From Brevibacterium sp. JSBI002 (lineage in GTDB: Bacteria; Actinomycetota; Actinomycetes; Actinomycetales; Brevibacteriaceae): a stretch of 64,000 nucleotides of DNA. The notes below the pieces were generated by a model. The model saw only the letters and a program-made list of their open reading frames with translations, ran no database searches and was not told the DNA's origin. The stretch lies in contig NZ_CP110341.1 of assembly GCF_026013965.1 (NCBI RefSeq), positions 1-64,000 of the forward strand, written 5' to 3'. Numbering within the stretch: the first letter of the stretch is position 1; each line of letters starts with the position of its first letter. A program made the position numbers and the translations under genes. This document shows, piece after piece, positions 48,429 through 57,162 of the stretch.

Positions 48429-49297
48429 TGGGCATCCCGCTCGTTGTAGTGGACCTCGGCCTCTCCGGCGAGGAGGACATCGCCGTCGGACAGGGTCGCC
48501 GATGTCAGTTTGCGTCCGTGCAGAAGCGTGCCGTTCGTCGAACCGAGGTCGTTGGCCACGGCACGGTCGCCTTCGACGACGATCTCGAAGTGACGTCGTG
48601 AGACGCCGGGATCGTCGATGACGAAGTCCGAGCTCGACGAGGATCGGCCGAAGGTGTTCGTGCCCTGGCGCAGCATCTGCGTGCGACCGTCGATGGTGAC
48701 GCTGGCTTCGATTGAGCGCGCGGGTGCCGGCGCCGGTGCTGGCCGGGAGGCAGTGTTCGGTCGCGAGGTCGCGGCGGGGGCCGGGGCCGACCGGGCGGGT
48801 TCGGGAGTGCGGCGCGGAGTCGCGGGTCGGGAACCGGAGTTCGGGGACTCGCCGACGATCGGATTCGCCCGCGATATCGGGTCGTAGCCGCCGCGGTTGG
48901 CCGGTTGAGCGGCGGGGGAACCGTCGGGACGTTGGGTCGAGGACACGACGCGGTACATTCCCGTGTCGAGGTCGTCGGCGAGAGCGAATTCGACGGAGAC
49001 GGGACCGACGAAGCTGTAGGCCTGTTCGACGGCGTGATCGCCGACGACCTGGCGCAGATCGGAGCGCAGCTCGGACTCTAGCCCGGAGAGTCGGTCGTGG
49101 TCGGTCTGCGAGAGCTCGATGACGTAGTGATTGGCCGTCAGGGTCCGACCGCGGGAGACCACAGCGGCCTTGTTGTCGGCTTCACGGCGCAGGGCTCCGG
49201 CGAGCTCGACGGGTTCGACCTGGGATCTGAAAGCCTTGGCGAAGGCGCCGTTGACGACGTTCTCCAGCCCCTTCTCGAAGCGATCGAGTAGCCCCAT
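48425..49297 (-). CDS. fhaA: FHA-domain protein FhaA (DUF3662)
   Basis: 290 residues. The N-terminal DUF3662 domain is at about 1-125 (MGLLDRFEKGLENVVNGAF; VVSRGRTLTANHYVIELSQ), followed by a Pro/Arg/Ala-rich linker, and the C-terminal FHA domain has NTFGRSSSSSDFVIDDPGVSRRH and LGSTNGTLLHGR. In mycobacteria FhaA binds phosphorylated PknB and the lipid II flippase MviN and helps regulate wall synthesis. It is the first gene of the operon; its ATG at 49297 lies at the edge of a 375-base upstream gap. Confidence 0.94.
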   Translation of the reverse strand: MGLLDRFEKGLENVVNGAFAKAFRSQVEPVELAGALRREADNKAAVVSRGRTLTANHYVIELSQTDHDRLSGLESELRSDLRQVVGDHAVEQAYSFVGPVSVEFALADDLDTGMYRVVSSTQRPDGSPAAQPANRGGYDPISRANPIVGESPNSGSRPATPRRTPEPARSAPAPAATSRPNTASRPAPAPAPARSIEASVTIDGRTQMLRQGTNTFGRSSSSSDFVIDDPGVSRRHFEIVVEGDRAVANDLGSTNGTLLHGRKLTSATLSDGDVLLAGEAEVHYNERDAQ

Positions 49298-49672
49298 GGC
49301 ACCTCCTCATCAGGTGTTGCCGTTGCCGGACGAACTCTTCGCCTAGCGTCTTTGAGTGCTCTGACCAGGTGGTCCTGATCACTTGCACTCTGGGCACATC
49401 AACACCCAATCCTAACGCGGGGAGGCTCTCAACTCACGTCACGCGTGTTCGCGGGGCGAAGCTGTGCTGGGATTCCCTGCGCGCATCCAGGGAAGATCGA
49501 GGGAATGCAGACGGCGCAGGTGGGCCGGCGTGCGGGGCGAGCGTGGTCGGCCGCGCGGGTCGGGGGTGAGTGAACGCTCGGGTCGAAAATGTGAAGGTGG
49601 ACACGTTTGGGTCGATTCGGCGCCCTCGGTTTTCAGTTTCGCCGACTCCGATGCTAGAGTTTTACTTTGTTC
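49298..49672. promoter_or_regulatory. Divergent spacer between fhaA and tRNA-Leu
   Basis: 375 non-coding bases. It must contain the promoter of the fhaA-to-pknB operon on the minus strand; a GAGGTGCC ribosome site precedes fhaA. On the plus strand a weak promoter for the tRNA-Leu gene may be TTTCAG (49631-49636) and TAGAGT (49655-49660), with an 18-base gap. No known riboswitch or repeat was seen. Confidence 0.4.
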
Positions 49673-49756
<84 letters not shown>

Positions 49757-49766
49757 CAGCGAACGA

Positions 49767-49810
49767 GAAGCCCCTCACCGGGTCCCGTCAGGGTCAAGGT
49801 GAGGGGCTTC
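49767..49810 (+). terminator. Hairpin terminator after tRNA-Leu
   Basis: GAAGCCCCTCACC at 49767-49779 pairs exactly with 49798-49810, around an 18-base loop that itself can form a small GGGTCCC/GGG stem. It is followed by TTCG. It lies 11 bases after the tRNA. Confidence 0.8.
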
Positions 49811-49844
49811 TTCGTGCCTGCGGTCGGTCGAAAACTCGCAAAAG

Positions 49845-49902
49845 GCCCAGTTTGAGTTGAGCAGCCCTGTTTCAAACATGGGCTGTTCGCCTCAAACTGG
49901 GC
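49845..49902. repeat. 58-base imperfect inverted repeat
   Basis: Outer arms GCCCAGTTTGAG (49845-49856) and CTCAAACTGGGC (49891-49902) are exactly complementary. The inner part CAGCCC/GGGCTG and TGTTT/AAACA extends the pairing with a few mismatches. It lies between tRNA-Leu (plus) and the end of mvaS (minus). It may be a terminator for the mevalonate operon on the opposite strand and a member of the palindrome-type elements seen elsewhere. Confidence 0.7.
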
Positions 49903-49983
49903 TGACAGCGATCAGGCCGGTCCGAATGCGCGGTGAGGACGCGAAAGGGCGCAGTGACGCCGGGGTGAGGACTCCTGGAGGCT

Positions 49984-51294
49984 TCAGGCGCGCTCGTAGT
50001 AGCGGGCGCGGCCCTTGATCCCGGCGAAGCGGAACGGTCCCGCAGTCACCTTCGGGGTCGAGACGTCCTCGGCGCTGGAGAGCTCGGCGGCGTGGAGGGC
50101 GCGATACGCGTCGATGGACAGCGGCACTCGGGCGTCGAGCGCCTCGGTGACGGTCTGTCGGCGCGAATGCTGCTCGTAGCCGGGGACGACGCGGGCGGTG
50201 AAGAACTCGCCGACGCTGCCCGACCCATAGCTGAACAGTCCGATGCGCTTGCCGGCGAGATCGTCATCGTGATCGAGCAGTGAGCACAGTCCTGCGTAGA
50301 GCGAAGCGGTGTAGGAGTTGCCGAGGCGCCGGTTGTACAGAGTGCTGGTGGCCAGACCCGTATCGCGGGGGCCGGTGGAAACGGAGCTGTCCGCAGAGCC
50401 GGCAGTGGCCGAGTGGGCGGCAGCCGGGCCGGTGGAGCCCGCATCCGAGGTGCCGGCAGCATCGGCGCCAGCTCCAGAGGCGCCCGCGACGATCTCCGTA
50501 TCGAGATCCTCACCCGTGAGTCCGGCGAGGTGGACCTGTGCTTTCTTCGCCATCTTCGTGAACGGCTGGTGGTACAGCACGCGGTCGATCTCGGCGATGG
50601 CCGGTCCGCCCTGCGCGGCCAGATCGGACCATGCGCCGGTGAGCGCATCGAGGTAGGCGGTGACCGAGAGGGCCCCGTCGACGATCGCGGTCGTCGAATC
50701 GTTCGGGCGCCAGAAGTCGTCGACATCTGCCGAGTTCAGACCCGAGACCGGTTCGATCTCTAGCAGCTTCGGGTTCGCGGACACGAGCATCGCCACCGCA
50801 CCGGCGCCCTGCGTGGGCTCACCCGGGGTGTCGAGCTCGTAGCGGGCGACATCCGAGGCGATGACGAGCACTCGCTGGCCGGGAGAGCGCGTGACGATGC
50901 CGACGGCGGCCTGCAGAGCCGCAGTCGCCGAATAGCACGCTTCCTTGAACTCGACCACGCGCATCTGCGACGGCAGGTCGAGCAGCGAGTGCACGGCCAT
51001 ACCGGCGGCCTTCGACTGGTCGATTCCCGATTCGGTGGCGAACAGCAGAGTCCGGATGCCCTCGGTCCCGCTGCGCTGAACGATGGGCGCGGCGGCCGCG
51101 GCGGCCATGGTCACGACATCCTCATCGGGTGCCGGGAAGCTGAACTCGTCCTGGCCGAGGCCGAGGCGGAACTTGTTCGGATCGGTGCCGTTCGCCTCGG
51201 CGAAGTCACCGAGCCTGACGACATGATGGCTCGTGGCCAGTTCGATGTCGTCGATGCCGATCGTGACAGTGCCCGCAGCAGTGTGTGATGTCAT
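49984..51294 (-). CDS. mvaS: Hydroxymethylglutaryl-CoA synthase
   Basis: 436 residues, last gene of the mevalonate operon. It condenses acetyl-CoA and acetoacetyl-CoA to HMG-CoA. The catalytic cysteine is in VEFKEACYSATAALQAAVG near residue 118; the base and His segments are FATESGIDQSKAAG and VLYHQPFTKMAKKA. A low-complexity Ala/Gly/Ser/Thr insert of about 40 residues (GASGAGADAAGTSDAGSTGP) lies before NRRLGNSYTASLYAGL, which is unusual. The start overlaps the preceding stop by four bases. Confidence 0.93.
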   Translation of the reverse strand: MTSHTAAGTVTIGIDDIELATSHHVVRLGDFAEANGTDPNKFRLGLGQDEFSFPAPDEDVVTMAAAAAAPIVQRSGTEGIRTLLFATESGIDQSKAAGMAVHSLLDLPSQMRVVEFKEACYSATAALQAAVGIVTRSPGQRVLVIASDVARYELDTPGEPTQGAGAVAMLVSANPKLLEIEPVSGLNSADVDDFWRPNDSTTAIVDGALSVTAYLDALTGAWSDLAAQGGPAIAEIDRVLYHQPFTKMAKKAQVHLAGLTGEDLDTEIVAGASGAGADAAGTSDAGSTGPAAAHSATAGSADSSVSTGPRDTGLATSTLYNRRLGNSYTASLYAGLCSLLDHDDDLAGKRIGLFSYGSGSVGEFFTARVVPGYEQHSRRQTVTEALDARVPLSIDAYRALHAAELSSAEDVSTPKVTAGPFRFAGIKGRARYYERA

Positions 51295-52394
51295 GCGGCT
51301 TCGCCGTCCTCTCGCTGAGTCTCGGCAGCGCGCTGCTCATCAGCCTTGCGTTCCATCTGGCGGTGAGTGTCCATCAGCTCACCGGGGTTCGTCTGGGCGG
51401 CGAGCAGTGAGAGCTCGCCGCAGAGCACGGTCGCGGCCATGAGCGCGGCCAGTCGACGCGAATTCGCTCCCGGCTCACGATCCTCCCGGCAGCCGAGGCG
51501 TTCCAGCGCCTCGTCGACATGCGGCAGATCCTTGCCGTTGCCGACGGTGCCGACGATGAGGTGCGGCAGCGTCGTCGAGAAGTACAGGCCCTCGGGGCGG
51601 TTCTCCGCATAGGTGATGCCCTGCGAACCTTCGACGATGTTCGCCGCATCCTGACCCGTGGCCAGGTAGAAGGCGAGCAGCATGTTCGCATAGTGCGCGT
51701 TCGCCGAACGCAGGGCACCGGCGATCGTCGAGCCGACGAGGTTCTTGCGGACGACGATCTCCGTCATCTTCTCCGCACTCGTACGCAGGCGGCGCTCGAC
51801 GACCTCGTGGGGCAGGAGGATCTCGGCGACGACATTGCGTCCGCGCCCGAGGATCCCGTTGACCGCGGTGGCCTTCTTGTCCGAACAGTAGTTGCCCGAC
51901 ACCGAGCCGTAGTCGAGTCCCAGCTGCCACGACAGGATGCGCTCCATGAGCGTGTCCGAGGCCTGGGTGACCATATTGTGCCCCGAGGCGTCGTTCGTGC
52001 GGAAGGCGAAGCGGACGAAGAGCAGGTTCCCGACGATCTCGGGGTGGATCTCGATGAGCCGGCAGTGGCCGGACCCGGCCTCGACGACGTCTTCGAGTTC
52101 GGGCATCCGGTGGCGGATGGCCTGCGCGGCCGCCTCGGCGCCGATCGCGGATTCGGCCACAAACAGCACGGACCGGGTCATCCGCTCATCGACGATGACG
52201 GTGCGGATCCCACCCTCGATCTCACGGGAGATCGACGCCCCGCGGCCGACGGAGGGCCACAGAGGGGTCTCGTACGTTGCGAGGGGCACGGCCACCTCGG
52301 TGTGGGTGCCACTCGGCGCCAGCGCTTCGCCGCTGACCCGCAGGGGACCGACCCACGTAGTGGGGATCCCGGTGATCGTGGTCTGCTGATTCAC
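51291..52394 (-). CDS. Hydroxymethylglutaryl-CoA reductase
   Basis: 367 residues. It reduces HMG-CoA to mevalonate, the committed step. Recognised features: FRTNDASGHNMVTQASD (the ENVIG/DAMG-like region), NYCSDKKATAVNGI with the catalytic lysine, EGSQGITYAENRPEGLYFSTTLPHLIVGTVGNG, and a C-terminal histidine in MDTHRQMER. The size resembles the bacterial, soluble catalytic domain without a membrane part. 4-base overlaps on both sides indicate a polycistronic unit with fni and mvaS. Confidence 0.92.
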   Translation of the reverse strand: MNQQTTITGIPTTWVGPLRVSGEALAPSGTHTEVAVPLATYETPLWPSVGRGASISREIEGGIRTVIVDERMTRSVLFVAESAIGAEAAAQAIRHRMPELEDVVEAGSGHCRLIEIHPEIVGNLLFVRFAFRTNDASGHNMVTQASDTLMERILSWQLGLDYGSVSGNYCSDKKATAVNGILGRGRNVVAEILLPHEVVERRLRTSAEKMTEIVVRKNLVGSTIAGALRSANAHYANMLLAFYLATGQDAANIVEGSQGITYAENRPEGLYFSTTLPHLIVGTVGNGKDLPHVDEALERLGCREDREPGANSRRLAALMAATVLCGELSLLAAQTNPGELMDTHRQMERKADEQRAAETQREDGEAA

Positions 52395-53551
52395 AGCTGA
52401 TTCCTCCTCGAAAGGACGTCGGATCGGTGCGAGAGCGCGGTGACGTCGATTCCGCGCAGGCGGGCGAACTCGCCGAGGCGGCCCCGCGTGAGCAGGTCCG
52501 TGGCCGTGAGGTCCGTGGACCGCTGCGCCCCGAGCAGGGCGAACAGAGCCGAGGTCTGAGTCTGCCAGGTGCGCACGAGTTCGACCAGTCCCCCCGGACC
52601 GTGGTCGAGAACGGTCTGCAGGAACGTGCCGGCGACGCCGACGGCGCGAGCACCGCAGGCCAGTGCTTTCACGACATCATAGGGGTTGCGCACGCCGCCG
52701 GAGGCCAGCAGCACGCGGTTCGAGACGCCGTCGTCCATCGTCGTCTCAGTGGTCCACTCAGATGGGGCGTCGAGCAGGCTGGCCAGGGCCGACTGACCGA
52801 AGCCGGTGAGCATGGAGAAGTCCTCGGCCGGTGAGCGATCGTTCTCGATGCGCAGGAAGTCCGTGCCTCCGGCGCCGGAGACGTCGGCGTACTGGACCCC
52901 GATATCGGCGAGGAGGGTGAGCGTGCGGCGGCTGAGTCCGAATCCGACCTCTTTGACCACGACGGGAACGGGGCAGGCGGCGACGATGTCCTCGAGACCG
53001 GACAGCCAGGTGGAGAAGTCGCGGGTGCCTTCGGGCATCGCGGTCTCCTGCACCGGGTTGATGTGCAGTTGGAGGGCATCGGCGTTCAGCAGTTCGACGG
53101 CCCGCCGGGCATCATCGGCGCTGCGACCGGCACCGAGGTTGCCCATGACGAAGCCGTCCGGGTTCTCCTCGCGGATGACGGTGAAGCCCTTCGCTGCCTC
53201 GGCGTCGTCGAGGGCCACGCTCATCGATCCGCAGGCCATGGGCAGGCCGGTCTCGGCGGCGGCGATGGCCAGGTCCCGGTTGATCTTCGCCGTGGTCTCC
53301 GTGCCGCCGGTCATGCCGTTGACGTAGAAGGGAGTCGGCCACGTCCAGTCTCCGAGTTCGACCGAGAGGTCGACAAGTTCGGGGTTCGTTCCCGAAAGCG
53401 CATGGTGGACGAATTCGAGGTCATCGAAGTCGGTGCGGCGGGGGCCTTCCGTCTGCTGCGCCGACGCGAGGCGCACATGGTCGTCCTTGCGGGAGGCCCG
53501 TGAAGCCTTGGTCTCCGGGGTCTCAACTGACGCCGGGGTCTCAGAACTCAT
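52391..53551 (-). CDS. fni: Type 2 isopentenyl-diphosphate delta-isomerase
   Basis: 386 residues from the ATG at 53551 (MSSETPASVETPETK), preceded by GAGGAAGG; an earlier ATG at 53578 is possible. It is the FMN-dependent IDI that interconverts IPP and DMAPP. Family features: FDDLEFVHHALSGTNPELVD, FYVNGMTGGTE, GNLGAGRSADD, ALQLHINPVQE, VVVKEVGFGLSRR, and the SGAGGTDFLRIE Gly-rich FMN site. Type 1 IDI is absent from this cluster. It overlaps mvaK2 by 11 bases. Confidence 0.94.
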   Translation of the reverse strand: MSSETPASVETPETKASRASRKDDHVRLASAQQTEGPRRTDFDDLEFVHHALSGTNPELVDLSVELGDWTWPTPFYVNGMTGGTETTAKINRDLAIAAAETGLPMACGSMSVALDDAEAAKGFTVIREENPDGFVMGNLGAGRSADDARRAVELLNADALQLHINPVQETAMPEGTRDFSTWLSGLEDIVAACPVPVVVKEVGFGLSRRTLTLLADIGVQYADVSGAGGTDFLRIENDRSPAEDFSMLTGFGQSALASLLDAPSEWTTETTMDDGVSNRVLLASGGVRNPYDVVKALACGARAVGVAGTFLQTVLDHGPGGLVELVRTWQTQTSALFALLGAQRSTDLTATDLLTRGRLGEFARLRGIDVTALSHRSDVLSRRNQL

Positions 53552-54671
53552 CGATCTCGCCTTCCTCTCGGTGGGCACCGAGGTCCAGGGGTCGGATTCC
53601 GGCGGCTTCCCAGCCGCTGAGAATGGTCTGTGCTTCGGTGTGGGAGTGGGCGAGGGCGATTCCGCAGTCGCCGCCGCCGGCTCCCGAGGGCTTTGCTGCC
53701 GCCCCGTGGGTTTCGGCGATCTCGCACAGGTCGTGCAGGGCTTCGGTTTCGATGAGGCTGCCCGTGGAGTCGCTCAGTCGCCGCAGCAGGGCACGCACGG
53801 AACGGATCGTGGTCAGGCTCGCCTCCGCATCGTCGGCGTCGAAGGCCGCCACCAGGTCGTCGACGAGCGTGTGCGACTCGGCGGCGAAGGACACGAGCGG
53901 GCGCGCTTTCTGTGGTGCCGCGGTCGATCCGGCAGAGGCTTCGGCTGCCTGCTCGCGCGGGGTGTGGACGCGTGTGACGAGGTGTTCGGTCGACGCCGGT
54001 GATCCGGTCCAGCCGACGAGGAGGTCGAGCGAGCTCGGTGGGGTGACCCGTCTGGCCGAGCAGCCGGCCCACTCCGAGCAGCTCAGAGCGGAGACGACTC
54101 CGTGGGCCTCGCGGTGAGCGTGCAGGGCGGCACGGTCGGGGGAGGAATAGCGGATCCAACCGCCGAAGGTGCTCGCGGCAAGATCGCCGCCGGAGGCCTT
54201 CGTGGATATCGCGATGGTCGCCAGTACGGCGAGCTTGAAGCGTTCGGTCAGGGTCAGCCCGAGGCGATAGAACTCATCGAGAGCGGCGATCGTCGCCACC
54301 GTCACCGCCGCCGAGGAGCCGAGGCCGAACTTCCGGCCGTCTGAGTCATTGAGTTCGCTGGAGATCTCGAGATCGAAGTAGCGGGGGCTGGCACCGCGGC
54401 CGGAGCGCAGCTCTTCGACGGTGGAGATCGCCGAGAGCACATAGTCGAAGGGGCGCTCGTCGACGATGATGTGCTCACCATCGTCTTCGCGCCGCCACAC
54501 GACGGGAGCCTGACCGTATTCGCTCGAATGGATGCGACCGGCGCCTTCGCTCTCGGTCAGCCGGACGGTGATGCACCGGTCGACGGCGATGAGCACGGCG
54601 GGCTGTCCGGGCTCGACGACGGCGTACTCGCCGGCGATGAACAGCTTGCCGGGTGCCCGGGTCTCGATCAT
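53541..54671 (-). CDS. mvaK2: Phosphomevalonate kinase
   Basis: 376 residues, a GHMP kinase. It phosphorylates mevalonate 5-phosphate to the diphosphate. The N-terminus APGKLFIAGEYAVVEPGQPAV is typical for PMK. The ATP-binding loop is KFGLGSSAAVTVATIAAL, and the third motif KPSGAGGGDCGIAL lies near the C-terminus. Its start overlaps the mvaD stop by four bases. Confidence 0.93.
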   Translation of the reverse strand: MIETRAPGKLFIAGEYAVVEPGQPAVLIAVDRCITVRLTESEGAGRIHSSEYGQAPVVWRREDDGEHIIVDERPFDYVLSAISTVEELRSGRGASPRYFDLEISSELNDSDGRKFGLGSSAAVTVATIAALDEFYRLGLTLTERFKLAVLATIAISTKASGGDLAASTFGGWIRYSSPDRAALHAHREAHGVVSALSCSEWAGCSARRVTPPSSLDLLVGWTGSPASTEHLVTRVHTPREQAAEASAGSTAAPQKARPLVSFAAESHTLVDDLVAAFDADDAEASLTTIRSVRALLRRLSDSTGSLIETEALHDLCEIAETHGAAAKPSGAGGGDCGIALAHSHTEAQTILSGWEAAGIRPLDLGAHREEGEIDEF

Positions 54672-55684
54672 GCCCGGCTGCCCTCACCCGCAGCCTGGTT
54701 CACTGCGTCTGCGGGCGGGACTGCGTCAGCGTCGGTGAGCAGGTGGGCTCCCGGTCCCGGTCCGACGACGCGGACGTCGCCGAAGCCGGAGAGCTTCTCG
54801 GCCAGTGCCTCTGCGTCATGGGGACGGACGATGACGGCGACGTTCGGGCCGGCATCGGCGGTCGAATAGGCTTCGATCCCCGACTCGCGGGCTTCGGCCA
54901 CGGCGTCGAAGATCGCATGGCTGGTCGGATTGAGGAACCGGATCGGCGGCACGGTGGACTGGATGAGGCCGTGCATGCGCAGGGCGTGGGATTCGGTGAT
55001 CTCGCCGATGCGGGTGAAGTCCCCGGCCGCGCACGCGGCAACCATCTGCTGGAGGTAGTTCTCGGTCGAGGACACCCAACCCGGGTAGAAGGGGGAGGTA
55101 GCGGCCGTCAGGCGCATCGCCTCGCGGGAGGACACGGCCTTCCTCGCCCGGTTGACGGTGACGATGATCATCCGCATATCCGGAGCGGGAACGGTCTCGG
55201 CGAAGGAGGAGGCGTCGTCGCCAGCGTGCCAGACGGCGATGCCGTCGGGAATCGAGCGGCAGGCCGACCCCGAACCGCGGCGGGCCAGTCGGCTGAGATC
55301 CTGGGGCCCGAGGTCGAGGTCGAAGGCCGCGGCGGCGGCCGTGGCCAGAGCGGCGAATCCCGACGCCGAGGAGGCCAGACCGGCCCCTGTGGGCACGGAG
55401 TTGCGGGAGCGGACGAGGACCCGGTCATCGCGTCCCGCCAGGGCGCGGACGTGGTCGAGGAAAGCGGAGATGCGGTCCGTCTGACCGGCATCGGCGAGTG
55501 CACCGTTGAGTTCGAGGACATCGGTCGAGGCGTCCGGGGCGGGCACCGCGGTGGTCGTGGTCTCGAAATGGTCGAGGGTCAGCGACAGACTGCCCGCAGC
55601 GGGCAGGATGAGCTCCTCATCGGCCTTGCCCCAGTACTTGACCAGGGCGATGTTCGGGTAGGCCCGCGCCGTCGTCGTTCTCAT
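54668..55684 (-). CDS. mvaD: Diphosphomevalonate decarboxylase
   Basis: 338 residues, a GHMP-family enzyme that makes IPP from mevalonate 5-diphosphate with ATP hydrolysis and loss of CO2. The diagnostic N-terminal segment is YPNIALVKYWGKADEELILP, then SLSLTLDHFETTT, the phosphate loop PTGAGLASSASGFAALA, and the GSACRSIPDGIAVWHAG part. It overlaps the mevalonate kinase gene upstream and mvaK2 downstream by four bases. Confidence 0.94.
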   Translation of the reverse strand: MRTTTARAYPNIALVKYWGKADEELILPAAGSLSLTLDHFETTTTAVPAPDASTDVLELNGALADAGQTDRISAFLDHVRALAGRDDRVLVRSRNSVPTGAGLASSASGFAALATAAAAAFDLDLGPQDLSRLARRGSGSACRSIPDGIAVWHAGDDASSFAETVPAPDMRMIIVTVNRARKAVSSREAMRLTAATSPFYPGWVSSTENYLQQMVAACAAGDFTRIGEITESHALRMHGLIQSTVPPIRFLNPTSHAIFDAVAEARESGIEAYSTADAGPNVAVIVRPHDAEALAEKLSGFGDVRVVGPGPGAHLLTDADAVPPADAVNQAAGEGSRA

Positions 55685-56643
55685 GTCGGTCTGACCTCCG
55701 TCGTCCAGGTGCGGGGTGCTCCCGCCTTGCGCAGGGCCTCGGCGAGCTCCTCGGCCGAATCATCGTCCTCGGCCAGGGCCAGCACGCAGCCGCCGAGTCC
55801 GCCGCCGGTGAGTTTGGCGCCCCAGGCTCCGGCCGCGGTGGCGGCATCCACGAGGGAATCGAGGGTCGGGGTCGACACACCGAGGCTGCCGAGCAGTCCA
55901 TGGGCTTCGTTCATCAGCGTGCCGATCGCCCCGCGATCACCGGACCGGATGTTGTCGACGGCGGAATCGGTGATTTCGGCGAGACGGTCGATCATCCCCC
56001 CGATCCGTACAGGATCGGCGTCACGGCGGGCACGGACTCCTCCGACCGCCTCGGCGGTGGACCCGTGATGACCGGAGTCCGCGAGGACGAAGACGAGGCG
56101 CTGACCGACGTCGATGGTCTGGGCGCACCCGGTCTGGAAGCGGATGGGGGCGGGTTTGGCCACGGCCCAGGCGTCGATTCCGCTGGGTCGGCCATGGGCG
56201 ACGGTTTCGGCCGCCTGCACGATCTCGTGGAGGGTGTTCTCGTCGAAGACCGTCGCATGAAGGTTCGCGACCGCGCGGGCCACGGAGGTGGCCACGGCTG
56301 CACTCGACCCCAGGCCGCGGCTGTGGGGGATCGCCGAACGGATGAGCAGCTCCACCTCGGCGTCGGGGTTCCCGGCGGCCTTCAGCGCGGCGTTGAGACC
56401 GGCGACGACGGGGCCCATCGGTTCCGGAGCGGTCTGTGCATTTCCGGAGAACAGTTGGCTCTCGATCCGGGTCTCCTGATGCGGGGACCGGCGGATGTCG
56501 GTCTGGACTCCGAGTCCGTGCAATGGCACTGCGACGGCCGGAGAGCCGTAGACAACCGCGTGTTCGCCGAACAGGATCGCCTTTGCGTGGGCGAAGCCCT
56601 GGGTCGTGCCCTGGGCGGGTTCGGTCTGAGAGGAATTGTGCAT
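55681..56643 (-). CDS. mvk: Mevalonate kinase
   Basis: 320 residues from the ATG at 56643 (MHNSSQTEPAQG). It phosphorylates mevalonate with ATP in the first kinase step. GHMP motifs: AKAILFGEHAVVYGSPAVAVPL at the N-terminus, the phosphate loop GLGSSAAVATSVARAVANL, and GAKLTGGGLGGCVLALAE near the C-terminus. It is the first gene of the mevalonate operon. The promoter must lie between 56644 and 56727. Confidence 0.93.
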   Translation of the reverse strand: MHNSSQTEPAQGTTQGFAHAKAILFGEHAVVYGSPAVAVPLHGLGVQTDIRRSPHQETRIESQLFSGNAQTAPEPMGPVVAGLNAALKAAGNPDAEVELLIRSAIPHSRGLGSSAAVATSVARAVANLHATVFDENTLHEIVQAAETVAHGRPSGIDAWAVAKPAPIRFQTGCAQTIDVGQRLVFVLADSGHHGSTAEAVGGVRARRDADPVRIGGMIDRLAEITDSAVDNIRSGDRGAIGTLMNEAHGLLGSLGVSTPTLDSLVDAATAAGAWGAKLTGGGLGGCVLALAEDDDSAEELAEALRKAGAPRTWTTEVRPT

Positions 56644-56727
56644 GCAGGATGGTTTCGGAGTCTGTGGATTGATTTCACCATCATATGCCGTACCCCCGCC
56701 CATCCCGAAGACGAGGTGACGTCCGTC

Positions 56728-56976
56728 TCAGGTGAGTCCTACCGAGAGGTAGTCGCGTTCGGCCGGGTCGGTGGTCAGGTCGAGGGCCCGCCGGCGGGCG
56801 GTGGCCGCCTCGTCTGTGCGGCCGAGGCGGGTGAGCAGATGAGCCCGCAGCACCCCGGCAGGTTGGAAGGCGGAGAGACTAGGCGAGCCGGCATCGATCG
56901 CGTCAAGTGCCGCCAGTCCCGCCTCGGGGCCGTCGGCTCCGGGCTCGGGTGCGTGGAAGATCAGTGAATAGCGCAT
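56728..56976 (-). pseudogene. Relic fusing a YCII-like N-terminus to an ECF sigma-factor C-terminus
   Basis: An 82-residue ORF from the ATG at 56976, with ACGGAG upstream. It starts MRYSLIFHAPEPG, like YCII-family proteins. From GLAALDAIDA to the end (VLRAHLLTRLGRTDEAATAR, then ALDLTTDPAERDYLSVGL) it resembles the C-terminal helical repeat of SigJ-like ECF sigma factors. In actinobacteria a YCII-like gene often precedes such a sigma gene. An internal deletion joining the two in frame would explain it. The function is probably lost. Confidence 0.6.
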
Positions 56977-57162
56977 GGTTCGCTCCGTTCTGTGTGCGGC
57001 GGCCGGATTTCGGTCGCTCACGGAGAAGACGATCGAATCGACGCCGATTCGACAGCTGTGCAGAATTCTTCCACGAATCCCTTCCGCCGAGGCGGCTGTG
57101 GCCCCAGTCCGGACCGCCGAGGCGGTCCCGAACCACCCGAACCGGTCCCGACGGCCGGAGCC

